DNA of 64,000 bases from Parvibaculum indicum. GTDB lineage: Bacteria > Pseudomonadota > Alphaproteobacteria > Parvibaculales > Parvibaculaceae. The notes beneath the pieces are model-generated. The model was not told where the DNA came from and made no database searches. It was given only the letters and a program-made list of their open reading frames with translations. This document shows positions 44,238-52,700 of the stretch, piece by piece. The stretch covers positions 62,001 to 126,000 of the forward strand of contig NZ_JAASQO010000006.1 of the NCBI RefSeq assembly GCF_011762095.1. The letters are read 5' to 3'. Every line of letters starts with the position of its first letter. Position 1 is the stretch's first letter. A program made the position numbers and the translations under genes.

Positions 44238-44486
44238 TCACGTTTTCACTGTGTGCTCCCTGTGGTCGGAACGGGTGTCGCGGCCGAGCGCTGCCGCAAT
44301 CAGGCGCTGCACGGCCTCGGAACGGTTTTCACCAGGAGCTGCGACCGCATCCACCGCGGCGATGATCTTCTCGTCCATATGCAGACAAACCGACTTCTTG
44401 CCCGCGCGCGGGCGCGCGGGCGAACCGCAGATGCTGGCGGGAACGGTTTATCCGTTCCCGCCAGCATCTGCGGTTCGTGCTTTCAT
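44238..44486 (-). pseudogene. Ribbon-helix-helix protein gene split by a perfect hairpin with an in-frame stop
   Basis: The 83-codon frame from ATG 44486 reads MKART, then a hairpin segment containing a TAA stop, then continues in the same frame through PRAGKKSVCLHMDEKIIAAVDAVAA and GENRSEAVQRLIAAALGRD, a clear ribbon-helix-helix DNA-binding protein of the kind used as antitoxin or partition regulator. The next internal ATG (44378) is within the RHH strand, so reinitiation there would lose the DNA-binding strand. The gene is therefore broken, or unusually regulated. Confidence 0.7.
44421..44477. repeat. 26-bp perfect inverted repeat with 5-base loop
   Basis: Left arm 44421-44446 and right arm 44452-44477 are exactly complementary around the loop TTTAT. 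No T run follows, so it is not an ordinary terminator. It lies inside the RHH reading frame and is flanked by a second GC palindrome (44401-44420). Confidence 0.9.
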
Positions 44487-45156
44487 CTACACTTTTATAC
44501 AAGCATTTGTTTTTAAAGGCATTTTTTGGCTCATCGGCTGAGCTGTGCCGATCCCGCTCCGGTTACGGATGGGTCGCAACAACCCAACAGGCCGGATCCG
44601 TCCTGGCGTCGCATCGCGTTACCAGCATGCGGCTATATTAAGTCATTGAATTCATGCATTTAATTCCTGACGGCCTTCCTGTCGGGTGGCGGTCTGAACG
44701 GTCTGTCGGCTTCCCCGGATCAGGAAAGTTCGTGCTTTCATCTACACTTTTTGTGTAACGCATTGATTTCAATGAATTATTTGTTGAACTCACGCCCCGG
44801 CGGCCCGCGCGCCCAGAAGTCACCCGTGCTTCTTGGCAAGACGGATCATTACGGATGGGACATGTTAAGATATTAAATCAAAACATTTTTTTGATACTTG
44901 GGAGAAAATTGCGCGCAGGAGGCAGGCCGGTGAATGAGCGATCGAACCGTCGATGAAAGCACGAGCTTTCCCTATCCAGGAGCAGGCCTGGGGCGCGGTA
45001 GCGCGCATGAGCTGGACCCATCCCTTTGCCCGGGATCTTTCGCTCCGGTTGGGCCGACCGTGCCGCGGCAGGCGTGGGCGGTCAAAATTCCCTGAATTGA
45101 TTCGCAGTTCTCGACGTCGGACACGCGCTGCAAGCACAGCCATGTTCAGGCGTTTT
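44487..45156. other. Gap with duplicated RHH leader sequence
   Basis: No convincing gene. The sequence just before the RHH start (minus strand AAAAGTGTAGATGAAAGCACGAAC) recurs near 44726-44755 and, in part and opposite orientation, near 44951-44970. The 44.74-kb copy contains a perfect 15-bp palindrome TACAC-AAAAA-GTGTA (44743-44757), a possible operator. These look like duplicated promoter/leader fragments without their gene bodies. Confidence 0.5.
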
Positions 45157-45537
45157 TTATGCTGCGAGTTCCCGTCGCGCTGCTCTGGCCAGGAAAGCGG
45201 ATCGGTTTGACGCCACCTTGTCGATAGCGTCCAGGAGATCTTCCGGCAACGTTACTTGAACTCGTTTGGACCTTCCCGGATCACCCGGAATTGAGACAAG
45301 AAAGGCTACGGCATCGGCGTTGTCGGGATCGGCCATGATCGTATCAAGATCAGTGGGAGCAGGAATGCTCTCCCCATCTGCCCGCATAGCTTCGACATGT
45401 CCGGCAAGAGCCTCCGCAGCCATGAGGCGAGCTTCCTCCAGCGTTTCACCGGCCGTGATGCAGCCGGGAAAATCGGGGAAATCGACGCCGTAATCTGAAT
45501 CGCTATCCTTCCGGAGCAATGCAATGAAAGTGGCCAT
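45157..45537 (-). CDS. hicB: HicB antitoxin (locus 1)
   Basis: A 126-residue protein: partial RNase-H-like fold (YGVDFPDFPGCITAGETLEEARLMAAEALAGHVEAM) followed by a ribbon-helix-helix tail (RVQVTLPEDLLDAIDKVASNRSAFLARAAR). It binds HicA and represses the operon. It lies 31 bases downstream of hicA. Confidence 0.93.
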   Translation of the reverse strand: MATFIALLRKDSDSDYGVDFPDFPGCITAGETLEEARLMAAEALAGHVEAMRADGESIPAPTDLDTIMADPDNADAVAFLVSIPGDPGRSKRVQVTLPEDLLDAIDKVASNRSAFLARAARRELAA

Positions 45538-45568
45538 TTGCCCCTCCTTGGGCTAGAGCAGCCGAGCT

Positions 45569-45754
45569 TCAGAACGTGAGGCCGGCCTGCTTCTCGATGC
45601 TTTTGACCGTGCCCTTCGGGATATCCCGCTTTGGATGAGGCACAGTCACGATGCCGGGTTTCGTAGGGTGTTTGAAGTGATGGTGGCTGACGGTTGTGCG
45701 AACATGCTGCCAGCCGTCGGCTTCAATCTTTCTGATAACGTCCCGGCTATTCAT
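45569..45754 (-). CDS. hicA: HicA mRNA interferase toxin (locus 1)
   Basis: A 61-residue dsRBD-like toxin (SRDVIRKIEADGWQHVRTTVSHHHFKHPTKPG) with the catalytic His in the HHHFKHP segment and the usual GTVKSIEKQAGL end. It cleaves mRNA during translation. It appears intact, with two operator-like palindromes immediately upstream. Confidence 0.93.
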   Translation of the reverse strand: MNSRDVIRKIEADGWQHVRTTVSHHHFKHPTKPGIVTVPHPKRDIPKGTVKSIEKQAGLTF

Positions 45755-45813
45755 GTGTACGTATATACACGCAACCGGCTGCCTTTAAACAGAGTTGTGT
45801 ATTTTTATACACA
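45754..45813. promoter_or_regulatory. Two hicAB operator-like inverted repeats
   Basis: TGTGTA-N6-TACACG at 45754-45771 overlaps the hicA start, and TGTGTA-N6-TACACA lies at 45796-45813. The centres are 42 bases apart, four helical turns, as expected for cooperative HicB/HicAB repression. Confidence 0.75.
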
Positions 45814-45982
45814 TAAATTGCCTTCAAGGGCAGGTTGCGGGCGGTCAAAGTCCCCCGATATCACGCGCGATTTCATCAGGCGTCTCCGGCCATCAGTCGC
45901 GCGGCTTGCACACGTCCTGCCGGATCGTCGCATTGAGATCTGCCATTTCCCGTATCCAGGCGACAGGACAGTCACCTTCCGC

Positions 45983-46207
45983 TCAGGCAACATCCTCTGT
46001 GTCCCAGATCCGGGCGGCCCGGTACAGAGTTTCGAAATCGATAACGTCGGCAAGCACGATGTCATGGATCGCGCCGATAGAGACCCCATCGAAGAAGGCC
46101 TGCATATGTGGCCGCCAGGCGCGTGCGCGATATGAAGCATGCAGACATCCCACGAAGGTCTCGATGTCGATCCATTCGGGACGCGGTGCATTGATCGTCT
46201 TAACGTC
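45983..46207 (-). pseudogene. 3' fragment of an unknown gene, cut by an IS remnant
   Basis: A continuous frame encodes INAPRPEWIDIETFVGCLHA, then HMQAFFDGVSIGAIHDIVLADVIDFETLYRAARIWDTEDVA and a stop. The composition is that of a real soluble protein, but no start codon remains because the frame runs straight into the right end of the IS1341-type remnant at 46200. Function not recognised. Confidence 0.5.
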
Positions 46208-46452
46208 TTCCCGCGCCTGAAGGAGGGGATTTGGGCATCAGGCCGGGGGAAACGCGACCTGACGGCATTCGCGGTTCGATGGTTCCGCGCGAGGCGGTTT
46301 CCCTGATGGCCGCATTCCGGCCCGAAATATGTTCCGCGCTGCTTGGGTCTCGCGACGAAGTTATTGTGTCAACGATATGGACACCGGTCGCGCAAATAGA
46401 AATTGTCGATACGCGCTTTCCGCCCCGCCCTGAACGACGGGGCATCCAGCGC
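46200..46452 (-). mobile_element. Miniature IS1341-type element (about 250 bp)
   Basis: On the minus strand a left end (GCGCTGGATGCCCCGTCGTTC..., 46452) and a right end (...GGGAAGACGTTAA, 46200) bracket a TnpB tail remnant in which SAEHISGRNAAIRE corresponds to a shifted frame of AARNILRAGTR. It is a deletion derivative with both ends, possibly mobilised in trans. Confidence 0.8.
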
Positions 46453-46496
46453 ATCTTTGGTGAGGTGCATCGACACCTCCTTTGGGATTTCAAACT

Positions 46497-46940
46497 ATGG
46501 CAAAGCCTTATACGGTCGCGTGCAGTGATCGGTACAAGCTGATGATGCATCGGATCATTGCACGCGCGTTGCGCCGTGATCCCTCGCTCCTCGCCAGAGG
46601 GTGGACGGCGCTGGAGCGCCAGAAGAGCCGGGGTGAGGATTCGTTTCGCATCCAGGAATGGGCAGAGATCTTGTCACTTCCGATCCCGGAACTCGCACGG
46701 AAGATCATCGAAAGGTCGGAGAATATGGAACGGCTGCGGCTGAGTTCGCCGCTCTATTTCGTCGTCGATTTCACCGATCTCGATCTGCGACGGCGCCTCA
46801 TTGCCAAGGCAAAGCGGGGAATCGTGTATGAGCGCCGCGCTATTTTCGTGGAGGAGCTCAGCGACGAAGACCTGCGGCTGATCGCCAAGGCCCGTGTGCC
46901 GGAAGATCTCGACTGGGATCCTGAGGCCGATCAGTCCTGA
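46497..46940 (+). CDS. Hypothetical protein
   Basis: About 147 residues starting MAKPYTVACSD, helical and charged, ending in an acidic tail (PEDLDWDPEADQS). No recognised domain. The C-terminal region (LDLRRRLIAKAKRGIVYERRAIFVEELSDEDLRLIAKA) suggests a small regulatory protein. It converges on MPE2 and overlaps its end by ten bases. Confidence 0.55.
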   Translation: MAKPYTVACSDRYKLMMHRIIARALRRDPSLLARGWTALERQKSRGEDSFRIQEWAEILSLPIPELARKIIERSENMERLRLSSPLYFVVDFTDLDLRRRLIAKAKRGIVYERRAIFVEELSDEDLRLIAKARVPEDLDWDPEADQS

Positions 46941-47917
46941 TCGCGTCGGGACAACTCCTCGAAGCCTTCGCGGAGCTCATCGAGAATCTCGCCGGGCGCA
47001 TTGTCCAGCGAGTAGGCCTCGGTCGAACTCCCGAGTGTGAAGACGAGCGGCTCGTATTTGTCGGCCCCTTCTTCGTGCCCGGTATATCCGCGCTGAGAGG
47101 ACAGGACCCGGGTTCTGCCGTAGGTCCGGTCGAAATCGATATGCGTGTGGCCGAAACACCAGGCATTGGGATGCCACTTTTCGATTTCGGCGGTCAGATC
47201 GCTGGCATAAGCCGGGGACAGGTCTCCACAAACAAATTCGCCGTTTGCCTCCGGCACCGGCGCGTGATGGGTCACGATCAGGATCAACGCGTCTTCGCCT
47301 TCATCGGCACGGATACGCGAGACCTCGTGGTCTAGCCAGGCCCGGCTTTCGAAGTGGATGTTCCGGAGGTCGAAGGGCTCGAGCATTTTGAGCCCGTACC
47401 TTACGAGCTGGTGGTCATTGAGCTGGCGGCTGGCCTGGTGCATCGCGCCGGAGATTTTCTTTTCTTCCTTGCTGTTGACCTCATAGTCGGTCCAGCGCGT
47501 GCAGCCGAGCACGTGTAGGCGACGGCCGTCCTTCTCGAGGACGAGTTCGTCATTCTCGAGGAAGTGCGCATCGGCATTGGTTAGTGAGAGCTCGCGCAGG
47601 TCATCAACCGTGCCGCCGAGATCGCGCTTGTAGGCCTCGTGATTGCCGGCGATATAGACCACTGGCACGCCAAGAAAGGCGGCTACCTTTTCGGCATAGA
47701 CAAAGCCCTGCTTGCCGATATCGATATCGCCGGCCAGCACAACGAGGTCCAGGTCTGCCTTGGCCAACCCGTCTAGCAGCGGCCCAACCTTCGGGTGCTT
47801 GTCAATTTTTTTCCGGGCCGTGTTCAGCGCGAACCAGGCGCCGCTCGGCGAGGAGGGCGGTTCGAACTCATTATGCAGGTCCGACATGAGCGCAATACGG
47901 AATGGCTTCGGGGTCAT
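46931..47917 (-). CDS. Calcineurin-like metallophosphoesterase (MPE2)
   Basis: A 328-residue phosphoesterase with MSDLHNEFE, LAGDIDIGKQG, IAGNHEAYKRD, IVTHHAPVP and FGHTHIDFD, the full set of metal-binding motifs. It is similar in layout to MPE1 (36479) but carries an N-terminal insertion after the first motif. Its ATG overlaps the exonuclease stop by one base (TAATG), so it is co-translated with the exonuclease gene. The pairing suggests action on nucleic acid. Confidence 0.9.
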   Translation of the reverse strand: MTPKPFRIALMSDLHNEFEPPSSPSGAWFALNTARKKIDKHPKVGPLLDGLAKADLDLVVLAGDIDIGKQGFVYAEKVAAFLGVPVVYIAGNHEAYKRDLGGTVDDLRELSLTNADAHFLENDELVLEKDGRRLHVLGCTRWTDYEVNSKEEKKISGAMHQASRQLNDHQLVRYGLKMLEPFDLRNIHFESRAWLDHEVSRIRADEGEDALILIVTHHAPVPEANGEFVCGDLSPAYASDLTAEIEKWHPNAWCFGHTHIDFDRTYGRTRVLSSQRGYTGHEEGADKYEPLVFTLGSSTEAYSLDNAPGEILDELREGFEELSRRDQD

Positions 47918-48456
47918 TATGCGATTCCAGTCACACAGAAGCTTTGGTCCGGACATGCGATCCGGGCGACGAGCTTGCCCCATTCCAGGGCGTCGGGACC
48001 AGCCCTGTGACGGCGATGTGTGCGCCGTCTCATCGCAAACTCCAGCTCGAGGAGCGGTTTGTCCTTCACGATCTCTTCGAGCCGGTCCTGAAGCTTCAAT
48101 ATGTCCCCGGTCCTGTTAGGACGCGGGGTACCGGCCGCCTCGTAGAGAGTCTTCATCCAGAATTTCTCGAAGGATGGCGCATCGGAATAGAGCGGGGTAT
48201 CGCCAAATCTTTCGTCGATCCGCTGAACCGCGGTTTCGACGTTGATCCCTTTGTCCATGAGGTCGCGAAGCCGCAATCCATGCAGCAGCTCGGCTTCTGA
48301 AGTCCATTCCCAGTTCTGGAGCCAGTCCTCCGTCGGCCGGATCAGAAAACTGTCGACCGAAATCTCCTGCGCGTCGATATCGACTGTGGCCCAGCCGAAC
48401 TCGATCGGGTAACTCTCCATGCCCGCGGCTTCGAAATCTATGACCGTGATTTTCAT
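47917..48456 (-). CDS. DEDDh-family 3'-5' exonuclease
   Basis: A 179-residue protein with the exonuclease motifs: Exo I VIDFEAAG (Asp7, Glu9), Exo II SEAELLHGL...YSDAPSFEKFW (Asp) and Exo III HRAGPDALEW (His, Asp). It is the short form seen in phage and island proteins rather than DNA polymerase epsilon subunits. It is the first gene of a two-gene unit with MPE2 and is divergent from MPE3, separated by only 38 bases. Confidence 0.87.
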   Translation of the reverse strand: MKITVIDFEAAGMESYPIEFGWATVDIDAQEISVDSFLIRPTEDWLQNWEWTSEAELLHGLRLRDLMDKGINVETAVQRIDERFGDTPLYSDAPSFEKFWMKTLYEAAGTPRPNRTGDILKLQDRLEEIVKDKPLLELEFAMRRRTHRRHRAGPDALEWGKLVARIACPDQSFCVTGIA

Positions 48457-48494
48457 GCGCTTATAATACCCGGGTTTAAAAGGGCCCTGACGAG

Positions 48495-49670
48495 ATGTCT
48501 GTCGAGATTACAGCATTTATGCCATCCGACCTGGTGCGACCGGGGCAGGGGAAGCGTGTTTTTGCCATCGGTGACGTACACGGACAAGACGATGCTTTCG
48601 AGCATGTGCTCAACGCGATGGCGGAGGCTGCCGAAGAATCGAAGGAAGAGACCGAGCTCGTGCTGCTTGGCGACCTCATCGATCGCGGACCAGGCCCGGT
48701 GCGGTGTCTCGACCTTGCAATGAAGCCGGCCGAGGAACTCGGCTTTGACGATAAAACCGTTTTAATGGGCAATCACGAGCAGATGGCACGGCTTGCTATG
48801 GGGCTGCCGGACCATTTTTTTTGGCTCTGGATGCAGAACGGTGGCCACACGATTTGTCGCGAGGCCGGGATTTCGAAAGAGGAAGTCGAGGATCTGGAGC
48901 AACAGAAGCTCCTTGCCGACTGGTTTCGCCGGACCGTTGGTTGGGAGAGGCGCCTGTTCCTGCGTTCGCTGAAGTCGCATCGTCAGATCGGAAATCTGCT
49001 CTTCGTGCATGCGGGAATTGCTCCAGGTGAGTCCAGGGAAGAGTTCCTCGCCGGACCCTGGCATGGCAATGGCGTTCGCACAGCCCATATCGATCAGTAT
49101 CACTGGGCCTGGATCCGATGGCCGTTGCTTGAACACGAAACAGGTTGGGGAGGTGATCTGATCGTCCACGGTCACAGCATCGAGAAGCACCAGCTCCAGC
49201 GAGAGGGGCTGGACGAGGATCAGGCACACCGCATTCGCTTCGACCGGCTCGGGTTGGATGGTGGCGCGGCCATTTTCGATGCCGTGGTCGGCGCCGAGTT
49301 CGTCGATGGCGCCTATCGGATCTTCCGTGCGGAAGCAGCCAACACAAATCCGTATGCACCAAAAGCGCCAACTAAGCCTGTGAAACGCGTTGAGACAGAG
49401 GAATCACGCAAGATTGCTGAGTTTCTTCGCCGAGAAAAGGAAATCGGCGATCGCGTCCGTGCCGGCGGGATCGAGTTGCCGAGCGCCATAGCCGAGCTGC
49501 GGGAAGCCTACTTCTTGACGCAAGACCAGCTCTCGCTTCTCACCAAGATGCCGGCCGATCGGATCAACGACATCGAAAACGGAGACGTCGACCCAACCCT
49601 GTCCGAACTTAACCGTCTCCTCCGGCCTTTCACCTTTATCGTTGGTGCTATTGCAAAGAAAGACAGCTAA
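48495..49670 (+). CDS. Metallophosphoesterase with C-terminal HTH-like domain (MPE3)
   Basis: A 391-residue protein. Residues 20-255 form a bis(5'-nucleosyl)-tetraphosphatase/PPP-type phosphatase domain: AIGDVHGQDDAF, LLGDLIDRGPGP, LMGNHEQMAR and VHGHSIE. After a Lys/Glu-rich linker, residues about 335-385 (LREAYFLTQDQLSLLTKMPADRINDIENG...PTLSELNRLL) look like an XRE helix-turn-helix. The fusion suggests a DNA-binding or self-regulating phosphatase. It overlaps MPE4 by one base. Confidence 0.87.
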   Translation: MSVEITAFMPSDLVRPGQGKRVFAIGDVHGQDDAFEHVLNAMAEAAEESKEETELVLLGDLIDRGPGPVRCLDLAMKPAEELGFDDKTVLMGNHEQMARLAMGLPDHFFWLWMQNGGHTICREAGISKEEVEDLEQQKLLADWFRRTVGWERRLFLRSLKSHRQIGNLLFVHAGIAPGESREEFLAGPWHGNGVRTAHIDQYHWAWIRWPLLEHETGWGGDLIVHGHSIEKHQLQREGLDEDQAHRIRFDRLGLDGGAAIFDAVVGAEFVDGAYRIFRAEAANTNPYAPKAPTKPVKRVETEESRKIAEFLRREKEIGDRVRAGGIELPSAIAELREAYFLTQDQLSLLTKMPADRINDIENGDVDPTLSELNRLLRPFTFIVGAIAKKDS

Positions 49671-50248
49671 TGCCCCGGGAATTTGTCATATCCGACCTGC
49701 ATTTCGGGCACGGGCTCATGATCTCCGAGAAGATCCGAAGCCCGCGACCGTACGACGATACGACCCAGATGAATAATGCCCTCGTCGAGGCGTGGAACGC
49801 GGCCGTAGAACCCGAAGATACGGTCTATGTCCTGGGCGATGTCGTGCTCGGTATGGCTCCGAACGCCGGCATCGCCCAGCTCTCGCGCTTGTTGGGGCGC
49901 AAGGTGCTCGTGCGCGGCAATCACGATGACGACGAGATCGTGACCGCCCCCGGCCTCTGGGATGAGGTCCATTCCTATCTAGAGCTGCTCCGCACGAAGA
50001 ACCGACCCATGGTCGTGCTGTTCCATTTCCCGATTGAGGAATGGCACGGCATTCGGCGCGATGCGGTCCATCTGCACGGCCATCAGCACGGGCGCAACCG
50101 CCCGATGAAGAACCGGCTTGATGTTGGGGTCGATGCGGTCGGCCTGGCGCCGATCCGGCTGGAGGACGCGATCAAGCTGGCGCAGAAGCAGAAGACGGTG
50201 ATGACCGCTCTCGATGTGCACAGCCCGCGCTCGAAGCGGCCGAAGTGA
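49670..50248 (+). CDS. Calcineurin-like metallophosphoesterase (MPE4)
   Basis: A 192-residue small phosphoesterase with SDLHFGHG, LGDVVLGM, VRGNHDDDE, LFHFPIEEWHG and HLHGHQHGRN, like MJ0936/YfcE-type enzymes and phage counterparts. The ATG overlaps the MPE3 stop (TAATG). The 3' end of this gene is duplicated as a relic at 59867-60048. Confidence 0.9.
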   Translation: MPREFVISDLHFGHGLMISEKIRSPRPYDDTTQMNNALVEAWNAAVEPEDTVYVLGDVVLGMAPNAGIAQLSRLLGRKVLVRGNHDDDEIVTAPGLWDEVHSYLELLRTKNRPMVVLFHFPIEEWHGIRRDAVHLHGHQHGRNRPMKNRLDVGVDAVGLAPIRLEDAIKLAQKQKTVMTALDVHSPRSKRPK

Positions 50249-50274
50249 ATTGCGCGAGAGAAAGGGCGGGCGGG

Positions 50275-50395
50275 GCAACCTGCAATGATTTCTTGCAGGT
50301 TCAATCTGACTCCGGCCGCACTGAATCCGGAAGATTCTCGACGGCGCTGACTTTCTTTTAGCGGGCTCTCGAAGGGATTGAGCTGCCACGCAGGG
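50275..50395. repeat. Dispersed 120-bp repeat with a hairpin
   Basis: It contains the inverted repeat AACCTGCAA-N-TTGCAGGTT and the marker CCGGAAGATTCT. A close copy lies at 60075-60185 and a partial copy at 57375-57435. All three occur at rearrangement junctions. Confidence 0.75.
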
Positions 50396-50482
50396 TATTT
50401 AGATCGCCTATACGGCACTGCGTGTTAAAAAATATCATAACTATATGAATATGAAATGATTTTTCGAAAACATGCAAAATTG

Positions 50483-50516
50483 CTTGTTAGAAATATATAT
50501 GATAATATCTAACAAG
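50483..50516. promoter_or_regulatory. Inverted repeat operator of the AbiE operon
   Basis: CTTGTTAGA (50483-50491) and TCTAACAAG (50508-50516) are perfect inverted arms around an AT-rich spacer, 14 bases before the antitoxin start. AbiEi proteins bind inverted repeats in their own promoters, so this is the probable autoregulatory site. Confidence 0.7.
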
Positions 50517-50529
50517 AAAGTGAGGCTCA

Positions 50530-51138
50530 ATGTCTGCAATTGCCGACAAAATCATGAAGCGGGTACGCGGCAAAGGCCGTGGCTGGGTCTTTACACCCAA
50601 AGACTTCATCGATTTCGGCACGCGCGGGTCTGTCGATATGGCGCTTTCGCGGCTTGTCCAGTCGGGAACGATCAGGCGCGTCGGGCGCGGCCTTTATGAC
50701 TACCCGGAACTACACACGAAGCTCGGGCCTCTAAGCCCGGACGCAGATAGGCTTGCTCGCGCGGTTTCACGACAAGGCGGCGACCAGGTGACTACCTCCG
50801 GCGCGGCGGCGGCAAACCGCCTTGGGTTTTCGACCCAAGTCCCGGCCAAAGCCACCTATGCGACGACCGGCCCGACGCGCACCAAGAATGTCGCGGGACG
50901 CACCCTGACCCTCAAACATGCCCGCGCGCCGGTGATCGACAAGGCGTCCGACCGCGCCAATTCGGTGTTGCAAGCTCTCGCCCATATCGGAAAGGACCGC
51001 ATTGATGCTGATACGATCCGGCAATTGGCGCGCCGCCTCGACGACCACGACATGAAAACACTCATCAAGGCCCGTCCGAAGATGCCGGGCTGGATGGGCG
51101 ATATCGTGCTGAAGATCGGAGCGGTCAGACATGGATGA
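50530..51138 (+). CDS. DUF6088/AbiEi-like antitoxin
   Basis: A 202-residue winged-helix antitoxin (RGWVFTPKDFIDFGTRGSVDMALSRLVQSGTIRRVGRGLYDYPE). GTGAGG precedes the ATG. It overlaps the toxin gene by eight bases. Its 3' half is duplicated as a relic at 60186-60380. Confidence 0.88.
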   Translation: MSAIADKIMKRVRGKGRGWVFTPKDFIDFGTRGSVDMALSRLVQSGTIRRVGRGLYDYPELHTKLGPLSPDADRLARAVSRQGGDQVTTSGAAAANRLGFSTQVPAKATYATTGPTRTKNVAGRTLTLKHARAPVIDKASDRANSVLQALAHIGKDRIDADTIRQLARRLDDHDMKTLIKARPKMPGWMGDIVLKIGAVRHG

Positions 51139-52204
51139 GTTCGCTCGCAGACCGGCAGACGACCGCCGCGCCTTCATCCAGGAAGCAGCGAGCCGGCGCG
51201 ACCTGACCGCCGCCATCATCGAAAAGGACTTCTGGGTCTGCTGGACTCTAAGACGGCTGGTTCGCTGTGCGGAGCTGGAGGGGCATTTCACGTTCAAGGG
51301 CGGAACGTCGCTCTCGAAAGCCTATGGGATCATTCAGCGGTTTTCGGAAGATATCGACCTGACCATCGACAGGAACGCGCCGATGGTTCGCGACGCCCCC
51401 TCTCCTATGGAGAACGGAATCAGCGGCAAGGAACGCAAACGCCGCACCGATACGCTCAAGGCCGCCGCGCAGGAGTATGTGACCACCGTCGTCATGCCGG
51501 TTTTGCGCCGGGAAATCGAGACCGCGCTCGGCACTGCCGAAGGATGGGACATCGTTTCCGATCCGGACGATCCCGACAGCCAGACACTGCTGTTCAATTA
51601 CCCGCGTCTTGCCAATTACGGCCAAGGATATGGGCGTGGTGGATGGGGCGTTGGCAGATTTGGCGAGGGCGAAATCGGCTACATCAAGCCCCGTATCAAG
51701 CTGGAATTTGGCGCGCGCGGAGATACCGATCCGTCGGAACTGAAAGACATTACGCCCTATCTGGCCGAGACATTTCCGGAAGAGCTGCCGGATTCCATAT
51801 CCCCTATCCCGACTCTGGCGGTGGTGCGGACCTTCTGGGAAAAAGCGACCATCCTCCATGCCCTGCATCACAACGGAAAACTGCGTGAAGGTATGTCGCG
51901 GCACTATTACGACACGTTGATGCTGGCCCAAAAGGGCATTGCGGACGAAGCGCTGCAACAGCCGGACCTTCTTGCCCGCGTCGTGCACAACAAGAGCCTG
52001 ATGTTTGCCGACAACTCCGCCTCTTACGACACGGCCGTCATAGGTTCGTTGCGGCTCGTCCCCTCGGAGGAAATCAAAGCGCGGCTCGAAGAAGACTATG
52101 CGGCCATGTCGGAAATGTTCATGGACACCCCGCCTACATTCGAAGACCTGCTGGCGGGGAGCGCCGAACTGGAAGCACGGATAAACGGCCAAGCCGAACG
52201 CTGA
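51131..52204 (+). CDS. AbiEii nucleotidyltransferase toxin (intact)
   Basis: A 357-residue toxin with FTFKGGTSLSKAYGIIQRFSEDIDLTID (KGGT...SxDIDL, the nucleotidyltransferase site) and VVRTFWEKATILHALHH. It is the only one of the three AbiEii genes in this window that looks full length. Related enzymes pyrimidylate tRNA acceptor ends or modify other nucleotide targets. Confidence 0.92.
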   Translation: MDEFARRPADDRRAFIQEAASRRDLTAAIIEKDFWVCWTLRRLVRCAELEGHFTFKGGTSLSKAYGIIQRFSEDIDLTIDRNAPMVRDAPSPMENGISGKERKRRTDTLKAAAQEYVTTVVMPVLRREIETALGTAEGWDIVSDPDDPDSQTLLFNYPRLANYGQGYGRGGWGVGRFGEGEIGYIKPRIKLEFGARGDTDPSELKDITPYLAETFPEELPDSISPIPTLAVVRTFWEKATILHALHHNGKLREGMSRHYYDTLMLAQKGIADEALQQPDLLARVVHNKSLMFADNSASYDTAVIGSLRLVPSEEIKARLEEDYAAMSEMFMDTPPTFEDLLAGSAELEARINGQAER

Positions 52205-52239
52205 AGCGGGATCGTCGATTATAATTGACGGGATGTGGA

Positions 52240-52530
52240 ATGAGCTTGGTGAAAAATCCATCGCATCCAGGCGAGGTGCTCAAGGAGTTGTATCTGGACG
52301 GGCTGGGGCTTAGCCCGATCGGTCTGGCGAAGCGACTGCACGTGCCTCGCACACGCATTGAGCGGCTTGTAAAGGAAGAGACGTCGGTCACTGCAGACAC
52401 CGCGATGCGGCTCGGGAAGTTTTTCGGCACCACGCCGGAATACTGGTTGAACCTGCAACGAGCGTGGGATCTGGCGCGCGCCCGCGATGAAATCGACGTC
52501 TCCGATATCACTCCGCTAGAGGCGGCTTGA
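52240..52530 (+). CDS. higA: HigA-family antitoxin without a neighbouring toxin
   Basis: A 96-residue XRE protein (NPSHPGEVLKELYLDGLGLSPIGLAKRLHVPRTRIERLVKEE). HigA genes normally follow higB, but here the gene upstream is AbiEii and no higB remains. The sequence after its stop (52534 on) repeats the last bases of MPE4, so the toxin was probably lost in a rearrangement. Confidence 0.87.
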   Translation: MSLVKNPSHPGEVLKELYLDGLGLSPIGLAKRLHVPRTRIERLVKEETSVTADTAMRLGKFFGTTPEYWLNLQRAWDLARARDEIDVSDITPLEAA

Positions 52531-52700
52531 CCGCGCTCGATGTGCACAGCCCGCGCTCTGAGTCGCGCGTAGACGCTTCGACATAAGAATAAGTCAAGAG
52601 GCGACTGTTAAAGCCCCGGGGGACATCGAGGCGCCATCGGCGACTTGACGTGACATCACATACGATATCATATTAACGTGTGATTGTTGTGACATCCAAC

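Noticed and set aside
43945-44241. 98-codon frame overlapping the RHH stop
   Set aside because: The overlap is suggestive of coupling, but the product is a Lys/Arg/Pro mixture without a domain or conserved-looking core.
44421-44477. Rho-independent terminator
   Set aside because: Stem is long and perfect but has no T run on either side and lies inside a reading frame.
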